A stretch of DNA of 61,852 bases from an uncultured SAR116 cluster alpha proteobacterium (GTDB lineage: Bacteria > Pseudomonadota > Alphaproteobacteria > Puniceispirillales > Puniceispirillaceae): positions 1-61,852 of the forward strand of contig CABYPW010000014.1 of assembly GCA_902520885.1 (NCBI GenBank). Direction: 5' to 3'. The translations under genes and the position numbers were made by a program. This document shows positions 36,237 to 45,130 of this stretch, one piece after another (within the stretch, counting starts at the first letter, position 1; every line of letters begins with the position of its first letter). A model generated the notes under the pieces. It did not search any database and was not told where the DNA came from. It worked only from the letters and a program-made list of their open reading frames with translations.

Positions 36237-37274
36237 ATGTCAATTGGTAAATTATTTATAAAATTTGTGGCTATCGCTGGGGTCGCTTTATTTTCGTTTT
36301 CGCCAGCGCACTCAGCTTCTCACAGTAAGGGATCAATAGTTTCATTTAATGGTCCTGCAGGAGAAGCATATATTGGTCGCTTTATTAAAGGCATAAAAGC
36401 AACAGCAGAATTAAAAGGATTTGATATAAAGGTATATGAAAACCAGTTTAATCAGGCAGAACAGGATCAACAGGTACAGCAGGTTTTAGCCGCTGGTCAA
36501 TTGCCAGATGTATTTATTTGGTGGCCATCAGATGCGGTCGCCGGTTTAGGCTCTCTTCGAGCGCTTGCTAAAACAGGAGTGCCTGTTTTAAAAATTAATC
36601 AATTACCAAATGAGCAAGATAAGCAGTACATCTTTGGTTATGCCGGTCCTGACGATAGATTAAGAGCACGAAATGCAGGCTATATGATGCGCGAAGCAGC
36701 GGCGGCAAAAAAGGCGGCAGGCGGTGAGGGGTTTAATGTTTTGGCACTCTCATATCCGCATTCATATGGTGGTTATGATTTGTCAATAAACGCTTTCAAA
36801 GAAGCAATTGCTGGTTCTGATTTAAAAATTATTGGTGATGTTGATGAGGGTTTTGGCCAAGCTAATGGATATAAAGGCGCTGCCAAAATGATTGCAAAGC
36901 TAAAAGACCAAGGCATCCATTTTGTGTATGGTATGGATGATGCCATTCTCACTGGTGGTATCAAAGCCCTTGAAGAAGCTGGCTATAAAATGGGTGAAGA
37001 TGTGATTGCTGTGGGTACTGTATGTAACGGAGATAAGCAACTTATCGAAGAAGGAAAACAGTTCGGTACCACCTTGCAGTCTCCATTGCATGAGGGACAG
37101 CTGGCTATCAAGATGGTTGAGGAGTATCTAAATACAGGAAAGCTTGAAAACTACATTAACTTCACGCCTAACCCTTCAGTTACAAAAGATACAATCGAAA
37201 CAACAGCACTTCGTGGTTTTGATGGTAAGTTATACACAGTAGAAGAATTATGTTCAGGTGCATGGGCAGACTAA
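36237..37274 (+). CDS. Sugar ABC transporter substrate-binding protein (RbsB type)
   Basis: A 345-residue periplasmic binding protein of the LacI/ribose-binding fold. Residues 1-26 form a signal peptide (hydrophobic core VAIAGVALFSF, cleavage after AHS). The mature part has NQAEQDQQVQQVLAAGQLPDVFIWWPSD, typical of the sugar-binding PBP-4-like domain, and an ALEEAGYKMGEDVIAVG segment near the C-terminus. The ATG at 36237 has GGGAGG six bases upstream; longer in-frame starts add a poor N-terminus. First gene of a five-gene operon. Ligand is probably a sugar or polyol. Confidence 0.9.
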   Translation: MSIGKLFIKFVAIAGVALFSFSPAHSASHSKGSIVSFNGPAGEAYIGRFIKGIKATAELKGFDIKVYENQFNQAEQDQQVQQVLAAGQLPDVFIWWPSDAVAGLGSLRALAKTGVPVLKINQLPNEQDKQYIFGYAGPDDRLRARNAGYMMREAAAAKKAAGGEGFNVLALSYPHSYGGYDLSINAFKEAIAGSDLKIIGDVDEGFGQANGYKGAAKMIAKLKDQGIHFVYGMDDAILTGGIKALEEAGYKMGEDVIAVGTVCNGDKQLIEEGKQFGTTLQSPLHEGQLAIKMVEEYLNTGKLENYINFTPNPSVTKDTIETTALRGFDGKLYTVEELCSGAWAD

Positions 37275-37293
37275 ACTTGCATGAGCATTGGGG

Positions 37294-37315
37294 AAGAGGG
37301 TATGCTAGCCCTCTT
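37294..37315 (+). terminator. Hairpin between binding-protein and ATPase genes
   Basis: AAGAGGG (37294-37300) and CCCTCTT (37309-37315) form a seven-pair stem with an eight-base loop, followed by a T/C-rich tract. It lies 20 bases after the binding-protein stop codon. Such a hairpin commonly limits readthrough or protects the 3' end, giving more binding protein than membrane components. Partial termination is inferred. Confidence 0.55.
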
Positions 37316-37362
37316 TCTCTTATTTATTCATTTTATACGGATGAATTTATTGGACATAATTG

Positions 37363-38874
37363 ATGGAAGAACAACTTTTATCACTTTCTAAAATAACCAG
37401 GTCATTTGGTGCTATTCATGCCTTGAAAGAAGTATCTTTTGGTGTCATGCCCGGTGAAGTTATGGGTTTGGTTGGAGAAAATGGTGCTGGAAAATCTAGT
37501 CTTGTTAAAATAATAGGAGGATTTGACTCTGGGTACACTGGTCAGTTGACCTTCGCTAATAAACAGGTACGTTTTTCCGGACCAGTCATGGCAGAGAGAG
37601 CAGGAATTGCAATTGCTCAGCAAGAATTGTCGCTTATCCCAACAATGTCAGTGGCGGAAAACGTATTATTAGTTGGCGATAATGTCCCTAAAATAGCAAC
37701 AAAAAGACAGCTTATAAAATTGGTTGAGCCTTTCCTCTCAGAGGTAGGATTGGATTATATTGACCCAGCAACTTCTGTTGAAAGGTTATCTGTTGGTGAA
37801 AGGCATCTTGTTGAGGTTGCAAGGTTGATTGCGCATGACCCACAGCTTTTGATATTAGATGAGCCTACTGCTGCTTTGGGAGAGACGGACTCAATTCGAA
37901 TTCTAGAAATGGTCGAAAGGCTGGTTAAACGTGGCAAGTCCGTAATTTATGTTAGCCACCGATTAGATGAAATTTTTAAAATTTGCGATCGTATTACAAT
38001 TTTAAGGGATGGTAGAAGTGTAGCAGTAAAAAATACAAAAGGATTGTCTGTTTCTGAACTTGTTAACTCAATGCTTGGCAGAGAATTAGAGAATATGTTC
38101 CCCAAAAGGATTTCAACTAGTTCTAAAACACCTTTGTTAAAAGTTCGTGATTTATGGCCGGACGGTTTGCTGGATCCAGTTGATTTAGATATTTTCCCTG
38201 GTGAAATTTTAGGATTGGCAGGCCAACTCGGGTCAGGTACGGGGGAGATTTTATCTGCGATCGCTGGCGCACATCCAATTAGGGGTGGAAGTCTTGAAAT
38301 GGATGGGAACGTCTTTATGCCAAAAACCCCAAATGAAGCAATCAAAGCAAAGATCGCCTATTGCTCCGAAGATAGAAAACATGACGGTTTATTTTTGGGA
38401 AGACCAATAATTGAAAATCTTACCTCTACTGCGCTAAAAAGAATTGGGAATTTTGGTATTTTACAGCCATCTGCTGAGAATGGCCTTGCAAATGATATAG
38501 CCAAAGGATTTACTATTGATAACAGCAGACTGCCATCTGAAGCTGGGGTACTGTCTGGTGGAAATCAGCAAAAAGTTGCACTTGGAAAATGGTTGGCAAT
38601 AAGTCCTAAAGTGATTTTAGTGAACGAGCCCACAAGGGGAGTTGATGTTGGTGCGAGAGCTGAAATCTATCAGACACTTCACAAACTAGCAAAAAAAGGT
38701 ACCGCTATTGTAATTGCCTCAACAGACTTACAGGAAATCGCAAATCTGCCAACAAGAATCATTGCGTTTTATCGAGGTCTTAAAGTGTCCGAACTTGGAT
38801 ATAGAGAGGTATCGGCGGAAAATATTCTTACTCAGATAACAGACCCATTTGGCGCTGCCAAGTTAGAAAGGTAG
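37363..38874 (+). CDS. Sugar ABC transporter ATPase (RbsA/MglA type, two nucleotide-binding domains)
   Basis: A 503-residue tandem ATPase. NBD1 has Walker A GENGAGKSSL, signature LSVGERHLVEVAR and Walker B LLILDEPTAAL. NBD2 has a degenerate Walker A (GQLGSGTGEIL, no Lys), signature LSGGNQQKVALGKWL and LVNEPTRGVD, the usual asymmetry in the RbsA group. The ATG at 37363 is preferred over the TTG immediately before it. It energises uptake with the two following permeases. Confidence 0.94.
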   Translation: MEEQLLSLSKITRSFGAIHALKEVSFGVMPGEVMGLVGENGAGKSSLVKIIGGFDSGYTGQLTFANKQVRFSGPVMAERAGIAIAQQELSLIPTMSVAENVLLVGDNVPKIATKRQLIKLVEPFLSEVGLDYIDPATSVERLSVGERHLVEVARLIAHDPQLLILDEPTAALGETDSIRILEMVERLVKRGKSVIYVSHRLDEIFKICDRITILRDGRSVAVKNTKGLSVSELVNSMLGRELENMFPKRISTSSKTPLLKVRDLWPDGLLDPVDLDIFPGEILGLAGQLGSGTGEILSAIAGAHPIRGGSLEMDGNVFMPKTPNEAIKAKIAYCSEDRKHDGLFLGRPIIENLTSTALKRIGNFGILQPSAENGLANDIAKGFTIDNSRLPSEAGVLSGGNQQKVALGKWLAISPKVILVNEPTRGVDVGARAEIYQTLHKLAKKGTAIVIASTDLQEIANLPTRIIAFYRGLKVSELGYREVSAENILTQITDPFGAAKLER

Positions 38875-38886
38875 GAGAAATTTAGC

Positions 38887-39912
38887 ATGTCCCCAATAAG
38901 CGAGCCAATTAACCAGTTGCCAAAACCTAGTATTTTAGAAAAACTAATTCAGAGGCATTCTAAGTTGGCAATTACGCTTCTTGCTATTTTTATAGTTGTG
39001 TTCGTTTATGGAATGGTAACCGCTCCAAATTTTCTTACCTTGTTTAACTTTAAGACTATAATCCGTGATGCGGCTCTGGTTGGCATCATGGCAATTGGTC
39101 TTACGTTCGTTACTTTATCTGGGAATTTCTTTCTCTTATCAATGAAGGAAACAGCGGCTTTATGCATTATCGCCTTTGCTACTGGAATGGCTAGCGGGTG
39201 GGGGTTTGAGTTATCATTTTTATTCACAATGGTATTTGCACTTATTGCAGGCATATCTCAAGGAGCACTTATTGGGATAGGGGGAAATCCTATTGTTGTA
39301 ACTTTGGGTGCTGCTGGTGTTTTGTATGGTCTAGGTGCTTATTGGAGTGATAATTTAGTAGTTTCCTACCGACGCCCGCATGGAGCAGAATGGCTTGGAA
39401 CGGGCTCTTTCCTCGGACTTCCTAATATTACAGTCGCCTTCATCCTGATTGCTATAAGTGCGGAGTTATTATTGCGAAAAACAAGCTTTGGAAGACAGGT
39501 CTATCTAATTGGGGCTAATAGGGCGGCAGGAAGAGCGACCGGGCATGAGAATTTCTGGATGGCAATAAAAGTGTGTACTATTGCCTCGGTCTGCTCTGCC
39601 TTTGTTGCGATTGCGTTTTCTGCGCAGGTTTCGTCTGCTCAAGTCAACTACTTTTCTTCTGAGTTTGGTTCTTCAGGTGACATGACGATAATGGTTATCG
39701 CAACTGTTATGGTTGGCGGAAACTCAATTATGGGTGGCTTTGGTTCCACACTTCGCTCAAGCCTTGGTGCCGTTTTTATATCTACCGTTGATAATATGAT
39801 GGTTTTGCATGGGTTTAATAGTGGCCCAAGGGTATTCGCTGTCGGATTAATGATTGTTTTTAGTATTATTGTGTTCGCTATATTACGTCGCGGTAGCCGA
39901 AGTGAAGAATAG
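38887..39912 (+). CDS. Sugar ABC transporter permease 1 (RbsC type)
   Basis: A 341-residue inner-membrane permease with about eight to ten hydrophobic segments. The GLTFVTLSGNFFLLS stretch and the coupling-region segment YLIGANRAAGRATGHENFWMAIKV are family marks, as is the C-terminal MVGGNSIMGGFGSTLRSSLGAV. AGGAG lies eight bases before the ATG. It pairs with a second, clearly different permease gene 69 bases downstream, so a heterodimeric channel is probable. Confidence 0.92.
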   Translation: MSPISEPINQLPKPSILEKLIQRHSKLAITLLAIFIVVFVYGMVTAPNFLTLFNFKTIIRDAALVGIMAIGLTFVTLSGNFFLLSMKETAALCIIAFATGMASGWGFELSFLFTMVFALIAGISQGALIGIGGNPIVVTLGAAGVLYGLGAYWSDNLVVSYRRPHGAEWLGTGSFLGLPNITVAFILIAISAELLLRKTSFGRQVYLIGANRAAGRATGHENFWMAIKVCTIASVCSAFVAIAFSAQVSSAQVNYFSSEFGSSGDMTIMVIATVMVGGNSIMGGFGSTLRSSLGAVFISTVDNMMVLHGFNSGPRVFAVGLMIVFSIIVFAILRRGSRSEE

Positions 39913-39981
39913 TTTTTTTTGTAATAATGTACTTATAGGTCAGAATAAATAATTATAAGTAATACATGAGGAAGATTAAAG

Positions 39982-41022
39982 ATGGCAGTTGAGAAAATAT
40001 TATCATTTATCAAACAGAAACCAGACTTAATGTTCGCGATTATTCTCGCTTTTTTTGTTTATTGTGTATTTGCATTCACGAACGATTATTTTATGACACA
40101 TAGAACAACCTTTGCAATTATGGAAAGGTTCGCTGTTCTTGGTTTGGTTGGACTTGCATTAACTCTATGTATTATCGCCGGAGAAATTGACCTATCTATT
40201 GGCTCAAATGCAGCGCTTGCAGCCGTCATTGTAGTACGATTTACCGACTCACTAGGTGCGCCAACAGCGCTTCTCATTGCAGTTGCAGTCTCAACAATTA
40301 TTGGTCTCATACAAGGATATTTTATCGCATATTTAAGAATTAGAGCAATAGTTTTGACTGTTGGCACCTTAATGTTGCTTCGCGGGATCTCTCTTTTTGT
40401 TGCTGAAGAAAAAACGGTTATGCTCACCGATTTTCGTATACCAGATTTTATAACAACAAAAGTTCTGTGGTATTTTTCTCCAGCTAGCTTGACAGTGATT
40501 GCAATGTTTGTGCTTGTTGGCTTATTCATGAACTTTACTAAATATGGCCGAGAAATTTATGCAATTGGTGGTGCCAGAAAAGAGGCACTCGCCGCTGGAA
40601 TAAGTCTCAAACGCCCAATGATTATTGTATTTGCTATTTCAGGATTCTGTGCTGGTCTTGGTGGTGTAATTATAGGGTTAAGGTCAGGTACCGCTCAGGC
40701 ATTAGGTCTCCAGTACCTTTTGTTAGCAGGGACCGTTGCTGCATTCATTGGTGGCGTAAGTATCCTAGGTGGAAGAGGCGGAGTAGTTGGTGCTGTTATT
40801 GGTGCTTTAACTGTGAATTTTCTTAATACTGGGCTTGTTTTCAATGTAACTCCGGCATTTATGGTTCAATTATATCTTGGAATTTTATTGTTAGTCGTCA
40901 TTATGTTTCAGACAGGGTCGGTGATATTTGAGAAACGACAGAGGCGATATCAGATATTAAAAGATATAGATAATAGAAGAGAACGCCTGAAAAAAGAAAT
41001 GAAGGGTGGTGCTCAGCCATAA
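39982..41022 (+). CDS. Sugar ABC transporter permease 2 (RbsC type)
   Basis: A 346-residue inner-membrane permease. Typical elements are TLCIIAGEIDLSIGSNAALA (the GxxDLS motif), YAIGGARKEALAAGISLKRP as the coupling loop and GGVSILGGRGGVVGAVIGAL near the C-terminus. Permease 1 lacks the IDLS element, which shows that the two are not recent duplicates. A basic cytoplasmic tail (KRQRRYQILKDIDNRRERL) follows the last helix. GAGGAAG precedes the ATG. Confidence 0.92.
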   Translation: MAVEKILSFIKQKPDLMFAIILAFFVYCVFAFTNDYFMTHRTTFAIMERFAVLGLVGLALTLCIIAGEIDLSIGSNAALAAVIVVRFTDSLGAPTALLIAVAVSTIIGLIQGYFIAYLRIRAIVLTVGTLMLLRGISLFVAEEKTVMLTDFRIPDFITTKVLWYFSPASLTVIAMFVLVGLFMNFTKYGREIYAIGGARKEALAAGISLKRPMIIVFAISGFCAGLGGVIIGLRSGTAQALGLQYLLLAGTVAAFIGGVSILGGRGGVVGAVIGALTVNFLNTGLVFNVTPAFMVQLYLGILLLVVIMFQTGSVIFEKRQRRYQILKDIDNRRERLKKEMKGGAQP

Positions 41023-41095
41023 AAAATTTTAGGATTGAGGTATCTAACTAAAAAATCATTTTTATCAGTTGGCCCATAATGGTAATGGAATTGCA

Positions 41096-42895
41096 ATGCG
41101 TGGAATAGACCAAAACCAATTAAATATGAAAATAGTGGGTATTTCAGATAAAAAAGAGCCCTATGAAGAGGTTGATCTGCTACCAATCGGTGCTGCAAAT
41201 CAGACACTTATTAATAGACTTGAATTTCTAGAGGAACTCCAAAACGAAATTGAGACATGCTTCAATTTGCGCACAGGTTTCAGCGAGCTTCGAATTTTAA
41301 CTGCGCTGATGAAAAATCATCTCGAAGGTAAAATATCTACCAAAACGTCCCTTGTAGGTTATTCTGGAATGGCTTTTGGAACAGCTATGAGAACTATTGA
41401 GCGCATAGAAGAGCTAGAACTAATAGTCAGAAGACCAAAAACAGAAACTGGAAAAAGTTTTTCATTGCATCCTTCAGAAAAACTTATTGCTCAATGGCAT
41501 GAATTATCTAGGCGGATGGAACATATCTTTAAGGTAAATTCTGCGTTATCCGAAGAAACAACTAATCGTATTAATTACTTTTTTGGTAGTTCATATCAGG
41601 ATGGAAATATTTTGCCGCCACCTAGTATTATGATGAAGAAGCTGCCTCTAAAAAAAGGTCTCAGCCTTCTACTACATGCAGACCCGACCTCTATGGCAAT
41701 AGCTAAACTTAAAAAACATTTTGAGATTATGTTTGGTGTGAATATCCAAAATAGGGCATTATCTATTGACCGTTTAAGAGAAGAAATTCTGATTAATGCC
41801 ACGAGAGAGCAATCCAAATATGACATAATTGCATGTGATTTGCCGTGGTTTGGAGAGATGGCAGATGCAGGGCATTTCTTGCCTTTAGATAAATATATTA
41901 ATGAGACAGGGTTTGATACTACTGACTTCTATCAAGAGGCGTTGGCAAGTTCAAGATTCAAAGGCCAGCAATTTGGAATTCCAATCCATACAACACCTGA
42001 ACTGCTCATTTGCAGAACAGATGTTTTTTCAAGCTTGGAACTGAAATTTCCAGAAACAATCCAAGAAATGCTTGATGCCGCTTATGCTATTCAGCGTGCT
42101 TCAATTGAAATGAAGGCTATCGCTTGGAATGCAGCAAGAGGCACGCCCCTTGGGCATAGTTTTTTATTCTCAATGGGCTCATTTGGTCAGCCTATCATTA
42201 ATCTTCGCCAGTTAGACTCAGGGTTTGATGCAGAGTGGCCGAAGGGAGAAGAGTTTAGACCAATGTTCGGAACAGACGCAGCAAGAGATGTCTGTGAATT
42301 TTTTTTAGAGTTGATTAACTTATCTCCAAAAAATATTCTGAATATGTCCTGGTTTGAGCGCGCTCGTGCTTATACAAATGGTGAGGTTGGCATGGTTTTT
42401 AACGCATCCCTATTGTCTCCAATGTTTGAGTTCGACAGTATGTCACCGGCATTTGGAAAATCAACTTATTTGCCTCTTCCTGCGGGAAAAGCTGGACGGC
42501 AGATTGCGCCAGTTGGCGGATATGCTCTAGCAATACCCAGAAATGTGCTATCTCAGCGTGTCCCTCACATATGGAGTGCTATTGAGGAATTATCGTCAGC
42601 ATGGGCAACAAAGATATTTATTGAAAATGGAAGTTTGGTCAGTCCTCGAAATAGTGTGTCAAAAGATAAAGAGGTACAAAAAATATCCCATGTAATTGGT
42701 ATAATTGATGATTTGGCAACCACTGGTACCCTAAAAATGTGGCCTCGTCCTCCAATACCGGAGATATCAAACTTAATTTCAATAGCTGGTACAGAGATTC
42801 ATGATTTTCTCTCTGGCAAGGTCAGCAAAAGAATAGCCCTTATGAATGCCCAGAATAGAGCAGATAGTTTGATGCGCTCTAAAGGCTATTATTAA
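41096..42895 (+). CDS. Winged-helix regulator fused to an extracellular-solute-binding-protein fold
   Basis: A 599-residue protein of unusual architecture. Residues about 60-150 look like a MarR-type winged helix (FSELRILTALMKNHL, then GTAMRTIERIEELELIVRR and a wing-like strand). Residues about 185-590 match carbohydrate-binding SBPs of family 1: SIMMKKLPLKKGLSLLLHAD, YDIIACDLPWFGEMADAGHF, a hinge with GQQFGIPIHTTPELLICR and PVGGYALAIPRN. There is no signal peptide or membrane segment, so it should be cytosolic. It is last in the sugar ABC operon, 73 bases after permease 2. The likely role is a transcription regulator sensing the imported ligand; this is inference. The start could also be a TTG at 41069. 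Confidence 0.82.
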   Translation: MRGIDQNQLNMKIVGISDKKEPYEEVDLLPIGAANQTLINRLEFLEELQNEIETCFNLRTGFSELRILTALMKNHLEGKISTKTSLVGYSGMAFGTAMRTIERIEELELIVRRPKTETGKSFSLHPSEKLIAQWHELSRRMEHIFKVNSALSEETTNRINYFFGSSYQDGNILPPPSIMMKKLPLKKGLSLLLHADPTSMAIAKLKKHFEIMFGVNIQNRALSIDRLREEILINATREQSKYDIIACDLPWFGEMADAGHFLPLDKYINETGFDTTDFYQEALASSRFKGQQFGIPIHTTPELLICRTDVFSSLELKFPETIQEMLDAAYAIQRASIEMKAIAWNAARGTPLGHSFLFSMGSFGQPIINLRQLDSGFDAEWPKGEEFRPMFGTDAARDVCEFFLELINLSPKNILNMSWFERARAYTNGEVGMVFNASLLSPMFEFDSMSPAFGKSTYLPLPAGKAGRQIAPVGGYALAIPRNVLSQRVPHIWSAIEELSSAWATKIFIENGSLVSPRNSVSKDKEVQKISHVIGIIDDLATTGTLKMWPRPPIPEISNLISIAGTEIHDFLSGKVSKRIALMNAQNRADSLMRSKGYY

Positions 42896-43520
42896 AAAAC
42901 AGCAATTTTGATTCAGCCAAAATCTGGTATTGAAAAGCCTATAGAATATAGTATGTTACAAAATCAGTTTTGGGTTACAACTTCATCAGTACTCTAAGTA
43001 GAAGTGTCTAACGTCCTCGGCACATAAACTCCCGTTCATTATTGAAAAATTAAATCTACTTAGCAAAAGACTTCAGTAACCCAATTTTTTTTCTTATTCT
43101 GCAGAAAGGAGTGCAGAAAAGGGTTGGGCTTCTATAAACTAACAAAATTTTATAAATTAATAGAAAAGCAAGAGTTTTTGACTTGAGCATTCCTGATAAA
43201 TAAAAATTTTCTCATTTTTAGACAGTTATCTGTTTCCTTTTTAAAAAGATTTAATTTTATTGATACTACCCTTGTTTTTTAAAAATTAAAAATTTGAAAA
43301 AGAGAGTTTCTCATTTGTTACGCAATTGACAAGGGAGTGATTAAATTGCAACTCTCTGAGTTAACCAGATATTATTATTTTCAAAGTTGTAACAAAAATT
43401 TTTTTTATTGCCTATTAAATACAAAATTCACGTCTTTAAAGGAATTTAAAATTACAACATTATGTAAAATTTTGGTCATATTTAATTTGAAAATGTTTAT
43501 TCAATCTAAAGGGAAAATTA
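42896..43520. other. Gene-free interval with hairpins
   Basis: This 625-base interval has no convincing gene; the one open frame in it (43337-43531) is low-complexity and has no start signals. It holds a hairpin TTCTGCA/TGCAGAA (43097-43103 and 43112-43118) with an AGGAG-containing loop, and a bulged hairpin around ACTTC/GAAGT (about 42980-43005). TTGACT near 43178 might be a -35 element. It could contain a small RNA or a long leader of the OsmC gene; otherwise I see nothing in it. Confidence 0.5.
43097..43118. other. Hairpin with GAAAGGAG loop
   Basis: TTCTGCA (43097-43103) pairs with TGCAGAA (43112-43118) around the eight-base loop GAAAGGAG. A GGA-containing loop is the shape recognised by CsrA/RsmA proteins and also resembles a sequestered Shine-Dalgarno element. 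No coding frame follows closely. Transcription of this stretch is not established. Confidence 0.35.
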
Positions 43521-44000
43521 ATGGTAACTAGTGTATTAGAAAAAAATATGAGTGAGCCTATTATAAGAACAAAAATGGTCACAGCTGAAAATTTTGCAAC
43601 GCAGAAAACTATTGCCGATTGCGGTGAGTTTGGAACCATTACTTTTGACGAACCAATACCACATGGCGGAACTGGAGAGGGGCCATCACCTCTTCAGGGA
43701 GTTTTATCTGCGCTTTGTGCGTGTGAATCTGTTACATTTAATCGTACTGCAGATGAAATGAATTTTGAGTATGAGAAACTATCTTTTTCTGCTGAATATA
43801 AAATTGATATAAGAGGTAGGTCAGGTGTACGGGGAATAACACAACATTTCAAAATTGTTCGTTTGGAAATTAATGTTAAGACAAATGAAAATGCACAGCG
43901 ATTGCAGGAAGTAGTGACAGAAACAGAACTTAGATGTCCTGTCTACAACCTTATTAAAAATGCTGGAGTTGATATATCTTGCCAGTGGGTCAGGGTATAG
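43521..44000 (+). CDS. OsmC/Ohr family protein
   Basis: A 159-residue OsmC-fold protein with the two redox cysteines in expected positions: LSALCACES (central helix) and LRCPVYNLIKNAGVD (C-terminal). GTGEGPSPLQGVLSAL is the family's conserved helix start. Members reduce organic or fatty-acid hydroperoxides, or have related thiol chemistry. It could also be the YhfA-like subgroup. AAAGGG lies eight bases before the ATG. The gene follows a long gene-free interval and precedes a dehydrogenase by 122 bases. Confidence 0.9.
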   Translation: MVTSVLEKNMSEPIIRTKMVTAENFATQKTIADCGEFGTITFDEPIPHGGTGEGPSPLQGVLSALCACESVTFNRTADEMNFEYEKLSFSAEYKIDIRGRSGVRGITQHFKIVRLEINVKTNENAQRLQEVVTETELRCPVYNLIKNAGVDISCQWVRV

Positions 44001-44122
44001 GTAAATCACAGTTGTCGATAATCCAGAGGGATAGGTTTCTGCAAATAAACTATTACAAAGCTTTTTGGATTTTTTAATTTTACGTTAATAAAGCTTAAAT
44101 TATTACTGAAAGGAAATATACG

Positions 44123-45076
44123 ATGAGTAAAGATATGGTGATTGGTTGGATTGGGCTTGGCCGTATGGGTGCGCCAATGGTTGAGAAGATCATTAAGGCA
44201 GGTTATCAAGTCAAAATTTGGAATAGAACTAAGTCGAAGGCAGACGCATTGGTAAGCGCAGGCGCTTCATTAGTCGACGCACCATCTGACCTTGCAAATG
44301 TAGATGTACTCTTCACCATGGTCTCAACTGGAAAAGATTTGAGACAAGTATATTTTGGTGACGTTGGTGTAATGTCAGGTGATGATACTCCAAAAATTCT
44401 AGTTGAGTGTTCTTCTATTAGTGCACCTGAGTCAGCTGAATTTAGACAAACAGCCATAGATAGAGGGGCAGAGTATCTTGCATGCCCAGTTTCTGGGAAC
44501 GGAAAATGCGTCAAGGCAGGCAAGTTATCCGCTGTAGCTTCAGGTGATAAAAATACCTTTGATACAGTTAGAGAAATTATAGAATGTTATGCTATGCGTG
44601 GGGTTTCTTATGTTGGTGAGGGAGAGTTATCTCGCTTTTGCAAAATAGCGCATAATGTGCTTTTAGGTGTATATATTCAAAACCTTGCAGAAATTACCAT
44701 ACTGGCTCAGGCTGCTGGTGTTCCAAGACACGCTTTTCTTGAATTTATAAATAATTCTGTTATGGGGTCTATTTTTAGTCAGTATAAAACACCAGCATTG
44801 GTCAATTTAGATTGGACAACAACATTTACTCCGCCCCTCCTGCGTAAAGATCTAGATTTAGGATTGCAAGCAGCTCGCGAATTGGGGGTGAGTATGCCTG
44901 TTACCGCAGCGACTAGAGAGGCACTTCAATCACATTTTGGCTCAGCAAGTCTTAAAGATGACCCAGAAGGATATCTAGCAGCAGATTTTAGCGCTCTAAT
45001 CGAGACGGTTGCTCTCCAGGCAGGAATTAAGCTGGTTTCTGAGAATAAAGATGTAAAAACTGGGCTTGAAGTTTAA
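44123..45076 (+). CDS. Beta-hydroxyacid dehydrogenase (3-hydroxyisobutyrate dehydrogenase family)
   Basis: A 317-residue NAD(P)-dependent dehydrogenase. The nucleotide motif is IGWIGLGRMGAPMVEKI. The substrate loop CPVSGNGKCVKAGKLSAVASG and the catalytic Lys in RFCKIAHNVLLG are present. The C-terminal helical domain ends with the usual KDLDLGLQAARELGV. Family members act on 3-hydroxyisobutyrate, tartronate semialdehyde or related acids. The gene ends at a bidirectional terminator shared with the convergent M24 gene. Confidence 0.9.
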   Translation: MSKDMVIGWIGLGRMGAPMVEKIIKAGYQVKIWNRTKSKADALVSAGASLVDAPSDLANVDVLFTMVSTGKDLRQVYFGDVGVMSGDDTPKILVECSSISAPESAEFRQTAIDRGAEYLACPVSGNGKCVKAGKLSAVASGDKNTFDTVREIIECYAMRGVSYVGEGELSRFCKIAHNVLLGVYIQNLAEITILAQAAGVPRHAFLEFINNSVMGSIFSQYKTPALVNLDWTTTFTPPLLRKDLDLGLQAARELGVSMPVTAATREALQSHFGSASLKDDPEGYLAADFSALIETVALQAGIKLVSENKDVKTGLEV

Positions 45077-45093
45077 TATTTCATACGTTTTTT

Positions 45094-45128
45094 AGAAAAA
45101 ATGGGGATAATTATCCCTACTTTTTTCT
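45094..45128. terminator. Bidirectional intrinsic terminator
   Basis: GGGATAATTATCCC (45104-45117) is a perfect palindrome flanked by AGAAAAAA (45094-45101) and TTTTTTCT (45121-45128), which are also complementary. Read on either strand it gives a GC-rich stem followed by a U run. It lies between the dehydrogenase stop (45076) and the convergent M24-like stop (45131) and can serve both. Confidence 0.85.
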
Positions 45129-45130
45129 AA

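Noticed and set aside
40086-40529. 147-codon open frame on the minus strand
   Set aside because: Antisense to the transmembrane region of permease 2, which explains its hydroxyl- and charge-rich translation.
43337-43531. 64-codon open frame in the gene-free interval
   Set aside because: It is low-complexity, overlaps the OsmC start and lacks a ribosome binding site; the frame is explained by AT-rich DNA.
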